From Acanthornis magna (taxonomy: Eukaryota; Chordata; Aves; Passeriformes; Acanthizidae), in assembly GCA_036785705.1 (NCBI GenBank), contig JAWUZG010000007.1:62001-126000 (forward strand): a stretch of 64,000 nt of DNA, in the 5' to 3' direction. The notes beneath the pieces are model-generated. The model was not told the DNA's origin, searched no databases, and worked only from the letters and a program-made list of their open reading frames with translations. Below are positions 10,701 to 22,852 of the stretch, one piece after another. Position numbers and translations under genes: made by a program. The number at the start of each line of letters is the position of its first letter. Within the stretch, counting starts at the first letter, position 1.

Positions 10701-12050
10701 GTTGGAATTACTTGGATTGCTAAAATGTTCAGTCCTAATAATTTATTCTTTATTTTTGCATGTTTTTGGATTAGTTAGATAGAAATGTTAGGCAAGTCCT
10801 GTAGCACAAAGAAGAGAGTTAACATGTTTTTATCTATCTTTGTATTTCACAGGAGCCCACTCCATTAGATTTCCACTGAACATTTAAATACAAAAGTGAA
10901 ACCAAATGACTGTAGAATTAGAAGGCTCTTATGCCTTTGGCATTTTTTTCTAGGTTTTAAAAGTGTGATGAAAGCTCTGTGTGATAGAAGTGTGATAGAA
11001 GCATAGAATTCACGCTGTCTAGAAGGACATATACCACTGAATATTATAAAGAAATTGTATTACAAGAAATAAATATCTAAAGAAAAGGAAAAATTAAAGA
11101 CAAATACTTCCTTATGCTTGTTTTAATATTTTTGGCTTGGCATAAATGGTTATAAAAAAATAAGAATGCCTTCAGAGGACTCATTGTCACACTTCTTTGC
11201 AGCAGCTTGGAAGAATTTTATCAAAGTGCAAAGAAAAATCAGGCACAGAACAGTCCTTTTCATTATCCAGAGTTACCAGTTGAAACCAGAGCCCATGTCA
11301 AAGATAACAGATCAAAACTCTGTACTCCCTTTATTAGGGAGAAAAGAAAAAACTTCGGTGACATTTGCAGTGGTGGGCAAAGTAGATTAAAGAAAATTAA
11401 ATGGAGTTTGGATGTTGTCCAGCCTGAAGACATCTGAAGAGGAAGAAAGTTTTACATAGTCAAATCTTGTCTTTTTCTATCACATAGCTAACTTTTCATT
11501 AATTTTCCTTTCAGATTAAATTTTAAAAGAACAGATAATTTGCCTAAGAGTTTCCTGGTAATGAAAAGCTGTAGAAAGAGAGTATAACTTTTCTCCAGGA
11601 CTGCAGAACTATCCGAAAATTCAAATCTCCTGATTCCTGGGTACATCATCATTAGTACAGGAAATATGGTATTATGCTCATTCCAGTGAGGCCCAGCAAT
11701 CAAAATATGTGCCCAAGTCCTTCAAAGAGTGCAAGTTCTTCAGAGAGAGGACACTGGGACTGCACTTAATATTTCCCAAAAACTGAGGAATCTAAAAGCT
11801 GTAATTTGGATTTTCTACTTTAAAATGCTAAAACATAGGATATTTTTTCATGATCTATTTTAATCAACAACTTTGCTCTTCTCTCCCCCTTCTTAATTTC
11901 CTACCAGAGTGAGGTTTTTTCCTAACCTAAACTTTTATTTCTGGATTTTTTTAAAAAATCTTAAGTCTCGTCATAAAATATGACAATTAGGGAGTGCAAT
12001 TCTGAATTACATATTCAGATACAGAATGGGAAGGCATCTCATGAGGTGAG
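10701..12050. other. AT-rich non-coding DNA
   Basis: No gene is recognisable. A short tandem GTGTGATAGAA duplication occurs at about 10979-11000, followed by CATAGAATTCACGC and GAAGGACAT, which could be a badly decayed minus-strand CR1 tail. I do not claim it. Confidence 0.5.
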
Positions 12051-12059
12051 CACAGTCAG

Positions 12060-13738
12060 CTTTTAAATGGGGACAGGGACAAGGCAGAGGTGTTTAATGC
12101 TTTTTTTGCCTCTGTCTTCAACACTCATGAGGGACCAAGGAGGTGTCAGGGCTCTGAGCTGGAGTACCATGACTGTGAATATGATCAATTCCCAGTTGAT
12201 CCTGAACTTCTGAAGGGATCTGCTGCTCCAGCTGGATCCCTACAAAGCTATGGGCCCTGATGAGATTAATCTGAGAATACTTAAAGAGTTGGTGATGTCA
12301 TCATGAGCCTCTCTCAATAAATTTTGAATGGTTTTGGGAGTCTGGAAATTCCCATTTGACTGGAAATTGACTAACATGACACAGTTTTCAAAAGCAGCTA
12401 TATGGAGGACCACAGAAACTACAGTCCTGTCAGATTCACTTCAGTGTCTGAAGAGAGAGAAAGTTATTCTGGGAGGGATTGGAAAACATCTGAAAGACAC
12501 TCCAGTCATTGGTCATAGCCAGCTTGGCTTCATGAGAGGAAAGTCCTACATACCAAACTTGTTTTCTTTTTACAACAAGATAATTCACCCAGCAGATTAA
12601 GGGAAGCCAAATGTTGTAATTTTTGATTTCAATAAAGCATTTAACATTGTCTCTCCCAGAATTCTTCTTGGCAAAATGTTGAGCACATGGCTTGACAGCA
12701 CATCACGGGGTGGGTGAGCAGCTGGCTGAATTACCAGGCGCAAAGGGTTATAGTAAATGGGGTGACATCAGGCTGCTGACCCTAGTGGGGCTCCACAGGG
12801 CTTCATCCTCAGCCCCGTGCTCTTCAACACTTCATAAATAACTCATGCAGGATTCAAAGGTGTACTAAGTTTGGCAATGATACTTAACTGGGAGGAGCTG
12901 TTGGCTCAATCGAAGGAAGAGAGGCCCTGTAGAGAAACCTTGATAAATAAAAGGGCTGGGCAATCACCAACTGTGTGGAGCACAACAGTGGCAAGTATTG
13001 AATTGTGCATCTGGGATGGGGCAATGCTGGATATACAGACTGATTGGGGAATGAGAAGCTGGGAAGAAGTGCCGTGGAAAGGGACCTGGGGGTTCTGGTT
13101 GATGGCAAGTTGAGTATGAGCCAGCAGTGCCCTGGCAGCCAGGAGGGCCATCCCTGTCCTGGGGGCATCAGGCACAGCATCGCCAGCTGGGCAAGGGAGG
13201 GGATTGTTCTGCTCTGCTCTGCACTGGGGTGGCCTCACCTTGAGTGCTAGGGATAATTTTGGGCACCACTGTATAAGATGTAAAGCTGTTAGAGTGTCCA
13301 AAGTTTGGAGGCCATGAGGATGGTGAAGCGTCTCAAGGGGAAGCCATTCATGGAGTAGCCTGAGGTCACTTAGGTTTTTCAGCCTGGAGAAGAGGAGACT
13401 GAGGCAAGACCTCATTGGGCTCTTCAACATCCTCATGAAGGAAGGAGGAGTGGCAGACACTGCTCTCTTCTCTCTGTTGACCAGTGACAGGACCTGAGGA
13501 GATGGCCTGAAGCTGAGTCAGGGGATGTTTAGGTTGAATCTTATGAAAAGGTTTATTCCCAGAGGGTTTTTGGGCACTGGAATATGCTCCCCAGGGCAGT
13601 GATTGCAGTACCAGTTTGAACGAGCAAGAGGTGTTTGGACAATGCTCTCAGACATGTGGTGTGATTATTGGGATGTCCTGTGCAGGGCCATGATCTTTGT
13701 GTGTCCCTTCCAACTCAGCATATTCTATGATTCTATGA
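12060..13738 (+). mobile_element. CR1 LINE, longest copy here, decayed reverse transcriptase region
   Basis: About 1.7 kb of a CR1 retrotransposon, covering the latter half of ORF2 and the 3' end. Translated pieces match the CR1 reverse transcriptase in order. QLGFMRGKS followed by NLFSFY lies near 12520-12575. FDFNKAFNIVSPRILL (conserved DFSKAFDTVSH block) lies near 12625-12670. APQGFILSPVLFN, the conserved PQGS-type motif, lies near 12790-12830. The catalytic FADD block is reduced to a KFGND-like sequence at 12867-12881, and stops interrupt the frame (for example near 12598). The element ends in ATTCTATGATTCTATGA at about 13722-13738. It is non-functional. The antisense frame 12906-13460 (184 codons) and the plus frames inside this interval are shadows of the element. 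Confidence 0.93.
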
Positions 13739-15349
13739 AATAATTTCAGTTATATTGGTTTTATCCTCCCTAGTGAGAGAAATGTTAATTTCACTCTGTC
13801 CGTATACATCTTCTGTGTGTTAAGAAATTGGAATGTGCTTTTGGAAATCATGTTGAAAGACAGCTAGTTACTGTCCTTTCCCTTAGGTTTCTTTTTAAAT
13901 GTTTTCAACAACTGGAAGAACAAATATTTTTATCCTCTTTTCAAATTTCCAAAATATGCAAGGCTTTCCTTTAAGCCTGCTGAGTTAAAGCTGCTAGTCA
14001 ACAGGAATTGTATGAAAAAAGTTGTTACCAGATCTGTGTAAATTACAGAAAGTTAAAGTATTCTATAATTAATATAGTTTATTTTCTTTAGAAAGGGGAC
14101 TTCTTAATTAAGGTTGCTTGTGGAAACGGTTTATTAAATGTAAAAATCTTGGGAATTGCTTGCACTGCATCTCCAGCACATCTAAACCCATACTTTGAAA
14201 GGTTTTAAAACAATTTTAAACAAACGTAAACACACTTCAGTAATGTTTCGTGGAAAATGGCAAAACTTTATATTTGCTAGCTTCCTGGTTTTGACTGAGG
14301 CTAAATTATTGTCCGTATTCATAAAGACATCATTTCAGGGAATGTTTGAAAAGAGGATCACCCTCATTTTCCCAGAAGTGTATGAAAGTTCCATGTCACA
14401 GTTCCAAGACAGAAGATTTGAATGTTTTGTGTATACTGTATTTAATTTTGTGTGATGTTTTAAAACATGGATTCAGTTCTTTTATTTCAATATACTGCAC
14501 AACAGAAGATGTAAAAGAAATAACCTTACAGTAGGATTTCTTTTTTAAGGAAGTTCAAATTATCTACATTAGGACTCCTTTCCTTGCAGTTTATGAAGTA
14601 GCACTACAGAAAAAGAAGACAAAGATCTTCAAATATTTTAAGAATAAAAACTTGAAAAGTGTGGAAAACTCAAATGTCATTTCCCCAGATGTTTGAATGA
14701 GGATTTCCTGAAATTTAAATACAAAGTTCAAAAGGCCTTGAGGAAAATCTTTTGAGATTTACTACCCTCTCAGAGATGTGAATGCCTCTTCTATTCCACC
14801 TTAGCACTATGCATGTCTATACATCCCTCTATGCACCTGTTCTCATAAATGTCAGGTAAACTCATTTGAAATAAAACAAGACAATCATTAACAAATATTT
14901 GAAATTCTCTACAAGCCTTCATTTAGAAAAAATATTTTTATTTTCCTGGATTTTCATGTCAAGACAATTTATTTGAAGACTTTTTTCTTACAGCCGATTA
15001 AGCAAGAACTGTGAGGATTTCAGAAATACAGATAATAGCTAATGCACTGTATTCACTATTGCAATATCATCTGAACAAATGCATTGTATTATTTATTTTA
15101 TTTCGTCTAACAGTGAGAAGACATTTGCCACAGGGACAGAGAAATCACCTATCATATAAATTTTAACTCAATGAATGCATATTATTAAGTTAATCTTGTC
15201 GGGAAAGCTTCCCACTATTTGCTGTAACAGCTGGAAAGGGACACCACAAATTCCAATACTTTAGTTTGGTCCAAAGCCCTACAGAAAGCTTATCATAGGG
15301 TCATATGATTTTCCTCTAGACCCTTCAAGCCCTATGTTAAATTTTTATT
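13739..15349. other. AT-rich non-coding DNA
   Basis: No exon, RNA gene or transposon was recognised. Overlapping small plus-strand frames around 14195-14534 show no domain. Confidence 0.55.
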
Positions 15350-15354
15350 AAATT

Positions 15355-15830
15355 TGTGATTGTGTTGGGAAGGACATTCAACGATCTTTCAGTTCAATTC
15401 CTCCGCCATGGAGTGTGATATATTTCATTAGAACAGATTGCTGAAAACTCTGTTCAGCCTGACTTTGAATATTGCCTGTGGCAGAGCATCCACATCTTCT
15501 CAAGCATCTCACCACCTTCTTAGTAAAATTTTCATCCTTATATCCATTCAATCTTTTTGTTTAAAGTCATTGTACCTCATTCTGCTCCTTATTGTCATTA
15601 CAAGTCCTTTTGCAGCTTTCTTTTCAGGCCACTGTATGTTTAAAACATCTGTAACAAGGTCTCTCCAGAGCTTTCCTGATCCCATCCCTGAACAGTGGAG
15701 CAGCATCCCTCTGTTCTTCAGGGGATACAAGTCTCTGGTTCCACTGCCTATTACTTTCCTTCTTGCACAGTAGTTTGACCAGAAGGTCCTCAATCAGCTG
15801 TGCTGCCCTTCTGCTTTCTGTCCCTAATTT
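15355..15830 (-). mobile_element. CR1 LINE fragment, diverged, minus strand
   Basis: The plus strand reads as the complement of a CR1 3' region. GGGAAGGACATTCAACGATC, TTCCTCCGCCATGG, AGCATCCACATCTTCTC and TCTCACCACCTTCTTAGTAA appear in the expected order. The terminal octamers are degraded. Similarity is weaker after about 15650, so the right boundary is uncertain. It is an old, non-coding copy; the opposing frames at 15438-15793 are artefacts of it. Confidence 0.75.
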
Positions 15831-18785
15831 CTTAAAGATGGGAATTTAAAAATCTTGTGCTGTAAGAATAATGTCATCAAAAAATTGCCAGCTCTGTTCA
15901 GCTTCTTAATCCCTAAAGGCAGGTTCCTGGGGATCCCATCCACTAATTCCATATGTTCACTCTCCTAAATTTTCATCTCACTGCAGCTTCTTCCTCAACA
16001 GCTGTTATGGATGACTAGATGGCAGCTTAAATGTAACACTTCTGAGTTCATCAGGAACGCACAGAGAAAGAGACAGTCATCAAACAACTATTAGCACCTC
16101 AGTTTTGAATAAAAATAATTATAAACATGAGTATACTTGCACATATATATATAAGTATACTTGTATATAAACGTACTTTTTAGTTATGTGTTTGTAGTAA
16201 GTTTTCACTTGAAATTTCTAAGTTTCTCCATTTCTGCACGTTTCTTCTTAAGAAAATTAGTTTTATCAAATCTTGTCTGATTAATTTCTTGAGAAGAGTT
16301 AATTTTAAAGGCGTAGTTAATTTCTCATTAATGTCAACAGCTTTTTTTTTTTTTAAAGGTGCCACTCCTCTTTTATCAAGGTACGGCAATTGGAGTCCTA
16401 CACATTAGTGCCAAAAGGAAATTGACCTCTAAGTGCTTACCTTTGAATAACAACATATATGAAAAGTAGCACTTTAGGAAAGTATGAAGGAAGAAAAAAT
16501 TTATTTTCATGCTGAAATTATTTTATTCCTCCTTTTCGTTTTTTCCCCAGCATTCCTGTAACTTGTTTTGTACTAATTTTATTAAATCCACCATTTACTT
16601 ATAGGTGTTTCTGTGATTTAATAACTGAGATTTGCAGTACAAGTAAATGAAAACTCTCATAAAATAGACTACTTACAACTGCGATCAAGAAGAAAAGTTG
16701 CATTATTTCTGCTTCTCACACTAAGCAAAGGGAAAGGGCTATTTTGCAAATCAATCATTAACTTTTCTCATAAAGGACTGAAACATGAAAAATAATCAAA
16801 ATAATTTAAGAAAAACCTTAATGTGTTGGAACACAAGAAGCTTCATTGAATCACTGTAAAGGTCAGAGAGCCAGGAGAAAACACACCTGAAAAGAACATT
16901 AATTGCAAAGTTCAGGATAGAATTAAGTGTGATGCTGGAAATAAGGAATTTGAAAAATTACTGGAAGAAACAAAAAGGTAAAAATCTGAGAATCCAAGAG
17001 GACTCTAAGAATTAATGAGACTCAGATCTTTTTGGAAAACAGTATAGTCATACATGAATGGAACAGATAGCAATTAACTGTGTGAATGTCATTAAATGTA
17101 AAAGAGGAATTATTTACTTTGGCATGCATATTTCCTGCTTGGCTTGCAAATCATGAGCAGTTTGGGAGTAGGAGGATTAAGACTGCTATCACTACATCAT
17201 GATAGTTCTGTGTGCTCCCTTTTTTTGCTGAATAGAACATGATCAGTTCATCTGGGAGTGAGTACCTTGGTGCCTGTGTAAGGTCACGGCTGCAGGATCT
17301 GCTGCTGGACCACAGCGACTTCTGCACTCACAGAGGATGAGGCAGCTCCATCTGTGCTGTCACTGACCCACACGTAGTGTTCAGTTACCATCAGAGCGCT
17401 ACAGCCTCCTCCAGCCTGCCCTGCCTCAGAGCCACATGCAGCTCTTGGGAGAAGTTTTACAGCCTTTGAAAAAATGCTGAGGGGCACTAGTCTACTTGTT
17501 GTATTCACTGCACAATGCTTATCTTTGAAAGAATCTTTCTTGTGGAGAAGTTAGCAAGTAGCAGCTGGAAATGTGCTGTTTATCATCTAGGAGCCTTGAG
17601 GCAAGATTCCAAAAAACAGCACAAGATACCAGACGCTGAAAGGAATAAAATCTGACAGAAATAAGGAAAGGTGCTAAATTCTGCAGCTTCATTATTTTCA
17701 GTGATAACTGACAAAATGTCACCAGTATTTTAGTATTGAATTCCCTTATTAAGTGGAGTTTGGATTTGTTAAAGTCTGCGGTGTGATTTTCCAGGGATGG
17801 CCTTTCATGTGACTGAATAAAGAGGGTGGACAGCCAAGTGCAAAGCCCGTATTCAGGTACATATTTGCAGTATTTATTTACAGCACATTCCATGTAATCT
17901 GCTGTGAAGACAGTTGCTTCACGGATTGTGAAATGAACAACGAAAGAAGATTAAAAAAATAAAATTCAGAGTAAGTTTGACAGAAAGAACATGAGAAAGA
18001 ATCAGAAGAGTCCACACTTTTTGGGTATTGCTCCTACTCAGGTAGGTATAATTTTGGTTGAAAACCAGAAAAAAGTGCCAACCTGACTGAGCCAAAACCA
18101 AGTATTTCCGGTTTTCGCTTTTGTCCTTTTATATTTTTTTCCCATGGCATATTACATTTAGGGAAAAAACAGTGTGCAGTGTTAATGATCTAATGATGCC
18201 CACAACCATGACATGAAACTCATGGTTTTTCACAGCTTTTTTTGCCAAACATACTATTTTATTACCTAAGTACTCAAGGCCACTCACATTAGGACTGCAT
18301 TATATTTTTCAGTAGCCTTTAACTCAATGCAATTCTTCCAACGAGTATTTTGTTCACTCTAAACATGCTTTTAAGCATCATCTATCTTATTCAGATAAGA
18401 ACCAGAGATATTGGAAAAATAATCTAATTTTCTAATAAAATAGATGCCAGATAACACTGAGACAGCCAGGGCATAGAGCAGCATCTTTGCTATAGCTGTC
18501 AATCCCTTATCATATTTTCTATGGTTGCTGGAGTCAGCATTCACATATGATTACATAACAGTATAATGTCTCTTCCAGATTTCCCTTTGTCAGGTGTTTT
18601 CCTGCTAAACTTAAGAAGTAACACTGTTTCTGCTGATAATTTTGTATTGTGGTTAGGAATTATAATATATTAAAAAAGGATTTTTTCACCACACACAAGC
18701 ACATTTGAAGATTACAGTGCAGTGACACTATATTCCTCTCTCATCACACACAATCGCAGTATGCAATATCATCCATAAAGGAGTC
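15831..18785. other. AT-rich non-coding DNA with one GC-richer patch
   Basis: Includes a poly-T run near 16341-16354 and a short TA-rich region near 16143-16170. The segment at 17284-17510 is noticeably more GC-rich, but I could not assign it to any family. No gene was recognised. Confidence 0.5.
17284..17510. other. Unassigned GC-richer island
   Basis: Rich in CTGCTG, CAGC and CCTCC strings in contrast to its AT-rich flanks. It could be a fragment of an LTR or another transposon, or an isolated exon-like segment. A 74-codon minus-strand frame (17284-17508) spans it but has no recognisable domain. Confidence 0.3.
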
Positions 18786-19000
18786 AAGCTCTGTCTAAAA
18801 ACTGGATATTGTTTCTACTTCCTTATTCCACTGGGAAGCTCATTCCTCAACTACACTGCTCTGATGACTGCAAACTTTCATCTAATACCCAGACTAATTT
18901 TATTAATACTCATGTCATATCCATTTGTTCCTTTGCCAACATTATCTTTTAGTTCATATAGTCTTGCAAGATCTATTAAGAGAGAATAATGAGCCTGCAG
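18785..19000 (-). mobile_element. Ancient CR1/L3-type LINE relic
   Basis: The plus strand contains CATATCCATTTGTTCCTTTG and CCAACATTATCTTTTAGTTC. These closely resemble the complement of the 3' region of old amniote CR1-L3-type LINEs, where I recall CCCATTTGTTC and CCAACATTGTCC. The ends are blurred. This would be the oldest identifiable repeat in the window, predating bird diversification. Confidence 0.6.
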
Positions 19001-20100
19001 TGTCTGATTCTTTCTTTCCTCTTCCTGAATCAATAAATAGTGTAGCCAGTTTCATATTTGCCTAGTTTCCACATAAACAATTTACTGCAATTTTTTACTG
19101 TTGAATCTGTGAATTCATCTGCTGATTCATAAAGAATTATGATATAGAGTTATGTCTAGCCCTTTGAGTTTGGATGCACTAGTATCTTGCAGCTTGGCTT
19201 GCTCTGTGGAGATATTTATTATTTCTCACTAAAAGCACTGTCTTACTGCCTTTGTCTCAGTATTTATCATGACTCTCTTTATTGAAAATGAAGCAAAATA
19301 TACATTTAATTTAATTAGGGAACTTGGGATATCCTTGTTTAAGAAAAGCTTTTAAAATTTTTGTTCCCTGGTTCTTCATTCTTCCAATAATTGAAGATCA
19401 ACTAAAATATTGCCACTGTTAAGGTTCATTTTACACTAAGTAAATGTCCAAAACTTTATCTTTCTGTCTTTCATGACTAATCCTTTTGCTCCTCCTGTGT
19501 GAGGAGACATTCTTTTTGCTTAACATCTTCTCCAAGATGATAATTTTGATAGTTGAATCATTCCGTATAAATTTTTCCTTCTATATTGTATTTGCCTAAT
19601 TGTATTACGTTTTTCAGCCAGAGTTTTGAGCTCTCCTATGTTTCAATCCAGCTAACAGTCATACATTAATTTGACTACTTAATTAAATTAATTGAAGTTA
19701 AAATTAAGTTTAATTAAATCCTAAATTTCTGAAAATAAACACTTTTGAAATGAACACCCCTCAAATTACAGCTCATTTTGTTTGCTAGTTTGTTTGTTTG
19801 CAATTGATGTAGCTGTTCAATTTAAATTAAATCTATTCAGGGTCTAATTGGACTAAAGTTTTTTACTACCAGACTCATGAGTATCTGAATAAGAAAAAAT
19901 AATAATAACTATTTATCTAAGAAACTGGTCGTTATCCATTAAATGTTTCATTTAAGGTAAAAAAAAAGAGGATATTCAACAAATAAATACATCAATTTCT
20001 ACAACCAAGATTACCTGATCTTCACTTTAAGAAATCACATTATCTTTGTAAGCAATATGCGCTCTCCCATACTAAAATAATTTTAACTGTCCTGGAATGT
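19001..20100. other. AT-rich non-coding DNA
   Basis: Very AT-rich, with TTAATTAAATTAATT-like runs around 19675-19735 and a short (TTTG)n near 19788-19800. No gene or RNA was recognised. Confidence 0.6.
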
Positions 20101-20105
20101 GTTAC

Positions 20106-21123
20106 TGTTGTGGTTTGATGCTGGCCAAATGCCAGACACCCATGACAGCCACTCACTCACTCTCCCCTGCCACAGCTGAGCACAGGAGAAAAAAAAAAAT
20201 AAAAGAAGGGGTCATGAGTCAAGATAAGGACCAAGAGAAAACACTCCAAGGGCAAAACAGGCTCAACTTAGAGTTACAAAGTGAATTTATTGCTAGCAGT
20301 CAGAGGAGGATAATGAGAAGTAAAATAAGCCCTTAAAAACCGTTTCCACCCCCAACCTCTCCCTCCTTCCCACCAACAGCGCAGGGAACAGGGTGCGGGG
20401 GTTTGGTCAGTTCATCACCAACATCTGCTGCTGCTCAGGGAGAGAGTCCTTCCCCTGATGTGCCTTGGGGTCCCTCCCACAGGAGACAGCTCTCCCTGAA
20501 CCTCTCCAGCGCGGGTCCATCTCACGAGTAGCAGTTCTCTCAACACTGCTGCGGCGTGGGTTCCTCATCACTGGGGTGCAGTGCTCCAAGGACAGGCTGC
20601 TCCAGCCTGGAAGCAGGGCCCCTCTCTCCCTCGCACTGGATCACAGCCTCCTCCAGGCATCACCTGCTCTGGCGTGGGCACCTCCCCACGGGCTGGAGGT
20701 GGATCTCTGCACCCCCTGGACCCCATGGGCTGCAGGGGCACAGCTGCTCCACCATGGTCCTCACCATGGCCAGCAGAGGAATCTCGGCTTTGACACCTGG
20801 AGCACCTCCTCCCCTCCTTCTCCACTGACCTTGGTGTCTCCATGTTGTTTCACTCACATGTTCTCACCTCCTCTTCTTCTCTGGCTAAAAAAAAAAAAAT
20901 CTGCATCCCCTTTGTTTTGGTTTCCTTCTTAAATATGTTATCCCAGAGGCTTAACCAACATCTCTAATTGGCCCAGGCTTGGCCAGCAGCATGTCCATCA
21001 TCTTCAGAGCCATCAGGGATTGGTTCCACTGGACATGGTGGAAGCTTCTAGCAGCTTCTCACAGAAGCCACTTCTGTGCCCCCCTCCCCACTACCAAAAT
21101 CCAGGCCACACAAAACCAACACA
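20106..21123 (-). mobile_element. Solo LTR of an avian ERVL-type endogenous retrovirus
   Basis: Read on the minus strand this is a ~1,018-bp LTR. It opens TGTGTTGGTTTTGTGTGGCC, carries several GC-rich TGGAGCAG-type units around 20560-20800, and has AATAAA at the complement of 20286-20291. It closes with a GGCATTTGGCCAGCATCAAA-like end and CA. Ends are TG...CA. The flanks GTTAC (20101-20105) and CTTAC (21124-21128) differ by one base and are plausible 5-bp target duplications, as expected for ERVL. No internal retroviral region is attached, so it is a recombination-derived solo LTR. Frames of 60-155 codons inside it on both strands are not genes. Confidence 0.85.
20286..20291 (-). terminator. 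AATAAA polyadenylation signal of the ERVL-type LTR
   Basis: AATAAA on the minus strand, about 180 bases from the 3' end of the LTR. It is in the expected place for the R region. Confidence 0.6.
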
Positions 21124-22827
21124 CTTACATAGATTTCTTCTTGATTCCACATCTGATTCATAAGTATGTACCTGACTTCCAGCTTTGCTCGGTAGATTAT
21201 CACATTCTGTCCTGAAATCTTCTCATCTAAATAAATTACACTGGTTTTAAATTTATTTGTGTTGTTTCCTTAAAGTCTAATACACATAACCATATATCAA
21301 CAAAGTATTAATATCAATGATGTGATAATAAATTGTTGTGTTACCTAAACAGTTGCTCCGACTATTGTGTGTAGTTTGAATTCTGCTCCAAGCTCAGATG
21401 TATACTATTGTTTAGATAATTAGATTATTTATTATTATTGTTAGCAATATTATTGACTTTATTATTGTTTAGATATTTTTACAGTAACAGCAATGCTGTA
21501 ATGTTCCAAGTTTCATATCACTCAGTATGAATTCTGATTTTGACCTGATTTGTCTCTCAATATTGATGGATTGCAAGGCAAATACAATTGGTACAAAAGT
21601 AATGTAATTTCTGACTTTCTTTCCAGTATAAAAATGAATTGATTCTAAAGGAGAAAACATCCTGTAACTGGCATGGATATTTCCTGCCTCTAAATTCTAC
21701 TTTTTACTTCTTCCTTTTGATCACTTTCTGAATTGACTACTATTTTTCTTCACATAAGATGAAACTGATATGTGAAGAAAGAAAAATACAGACGTTATTA
21801 CAATTGATTAATTTTTTAACCAACATTTCTGTGTATACACATGTAAATTGCAATTGTTCTCTAATTGTAAGAAGGTCTTGTGAAGTCCTTAAATTACATC
21901 TATAAGTTTTTAGAATTTACTTTCTTAGTCTGGTTGACCTTTTTTTGGTCAGACTCTGAAATTTTGGTTGTACAATATTCCCATGTTTGGAAGAGGTAAG
22001 TACCTGGTGCAGAAAAATAAATATGAATGAAACTACTAAAATCAGCATGAATGCAGAGAGATTTAAGACTAAGAACAAATTAAAGTGTCTTACAGACAAG
22101 GCTATGCAATCTGTAGAAATACTATATGATTTCTATCTTAATTTAAGAAGACAATCTGTTGTCTTTTTCAGTCCAGAGACACTGAAAATATAAACTGAAC
22201 ATGCGTACATGCATGTGTGAATACCACCCAGGGTACAAAATGTTTATTTTTCTAAACTGAGGGGTTTCAAAATGTCTCTGTAATCCAGTATGTGCTAGAT
22301 AACCCTACTCAAGACTTAAGTTTTATAATTCAGAAACTCGAAACAAAAAAATCCACTATGTCTCAGTAATACTCTTGTCCGAGTGTGGTATGAAATATAT
22401 TGGTCTTCAGAATTTTGTTTTGGTCCATATGTTTTGTATATCAAGGGGTAGAAGGAAATGCGTAGATTTCGATAACTTTGAAAACCAATCTTCCACTGCC
22501 TGAGCCACCTGTCAGACTGATAAACATTGAATAAGCATGTTTACTTGTGGTTTTACTCAGGAAAAAGGTATCAATTCAAAGGAAAATGAAGATGCATGAG
22601 TCATGAAAGGGATTATTACTGTTCAAATACTGTTGTAGGAATGGTTCATCAAGCTGGCAAGTCATTTTCTGCCTTCCAGGTTTAAGAAAGGATGTTATTT
22701 TCTATTATAAACTGCAAAAGCTACATCATACTTAAAGAAGTTTCATAGCCAAGTAATCAATCAAGATGCTTAGATTAATCTTACTATTTTGAAGTAAGAA
22801 TATATACAGGTTGTTTTCTCATATGAC

Positions 22828-22852
22828 AAAAAAAAAAAAAAAAAAAAAAAAA
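22828..22852. repeat. (A)25 homopolymer
   Basis: Uninterrupted run of 25 A. Confidence 0.95.

Noticed and set aside
10979..11045. Possible decayed minus-strand CR1 tail
   Set aside because: Only short strings (CATAGAATTCAC, GAAGGACAT) agree, which is too little to separate from chance.
12906..13460. 184-codon minus-strand open frame
   Set aside because: It is antisense to the CR1 copy at 12060-13738 and arises because antisense CR1 has few stops.
20465..20932. 155-codon plus-strand frame and four overlapping frames
   Set aside because: All lie within the solo LTR at 20106-21123, on the strand opposite to its transcription or in several frames at once.
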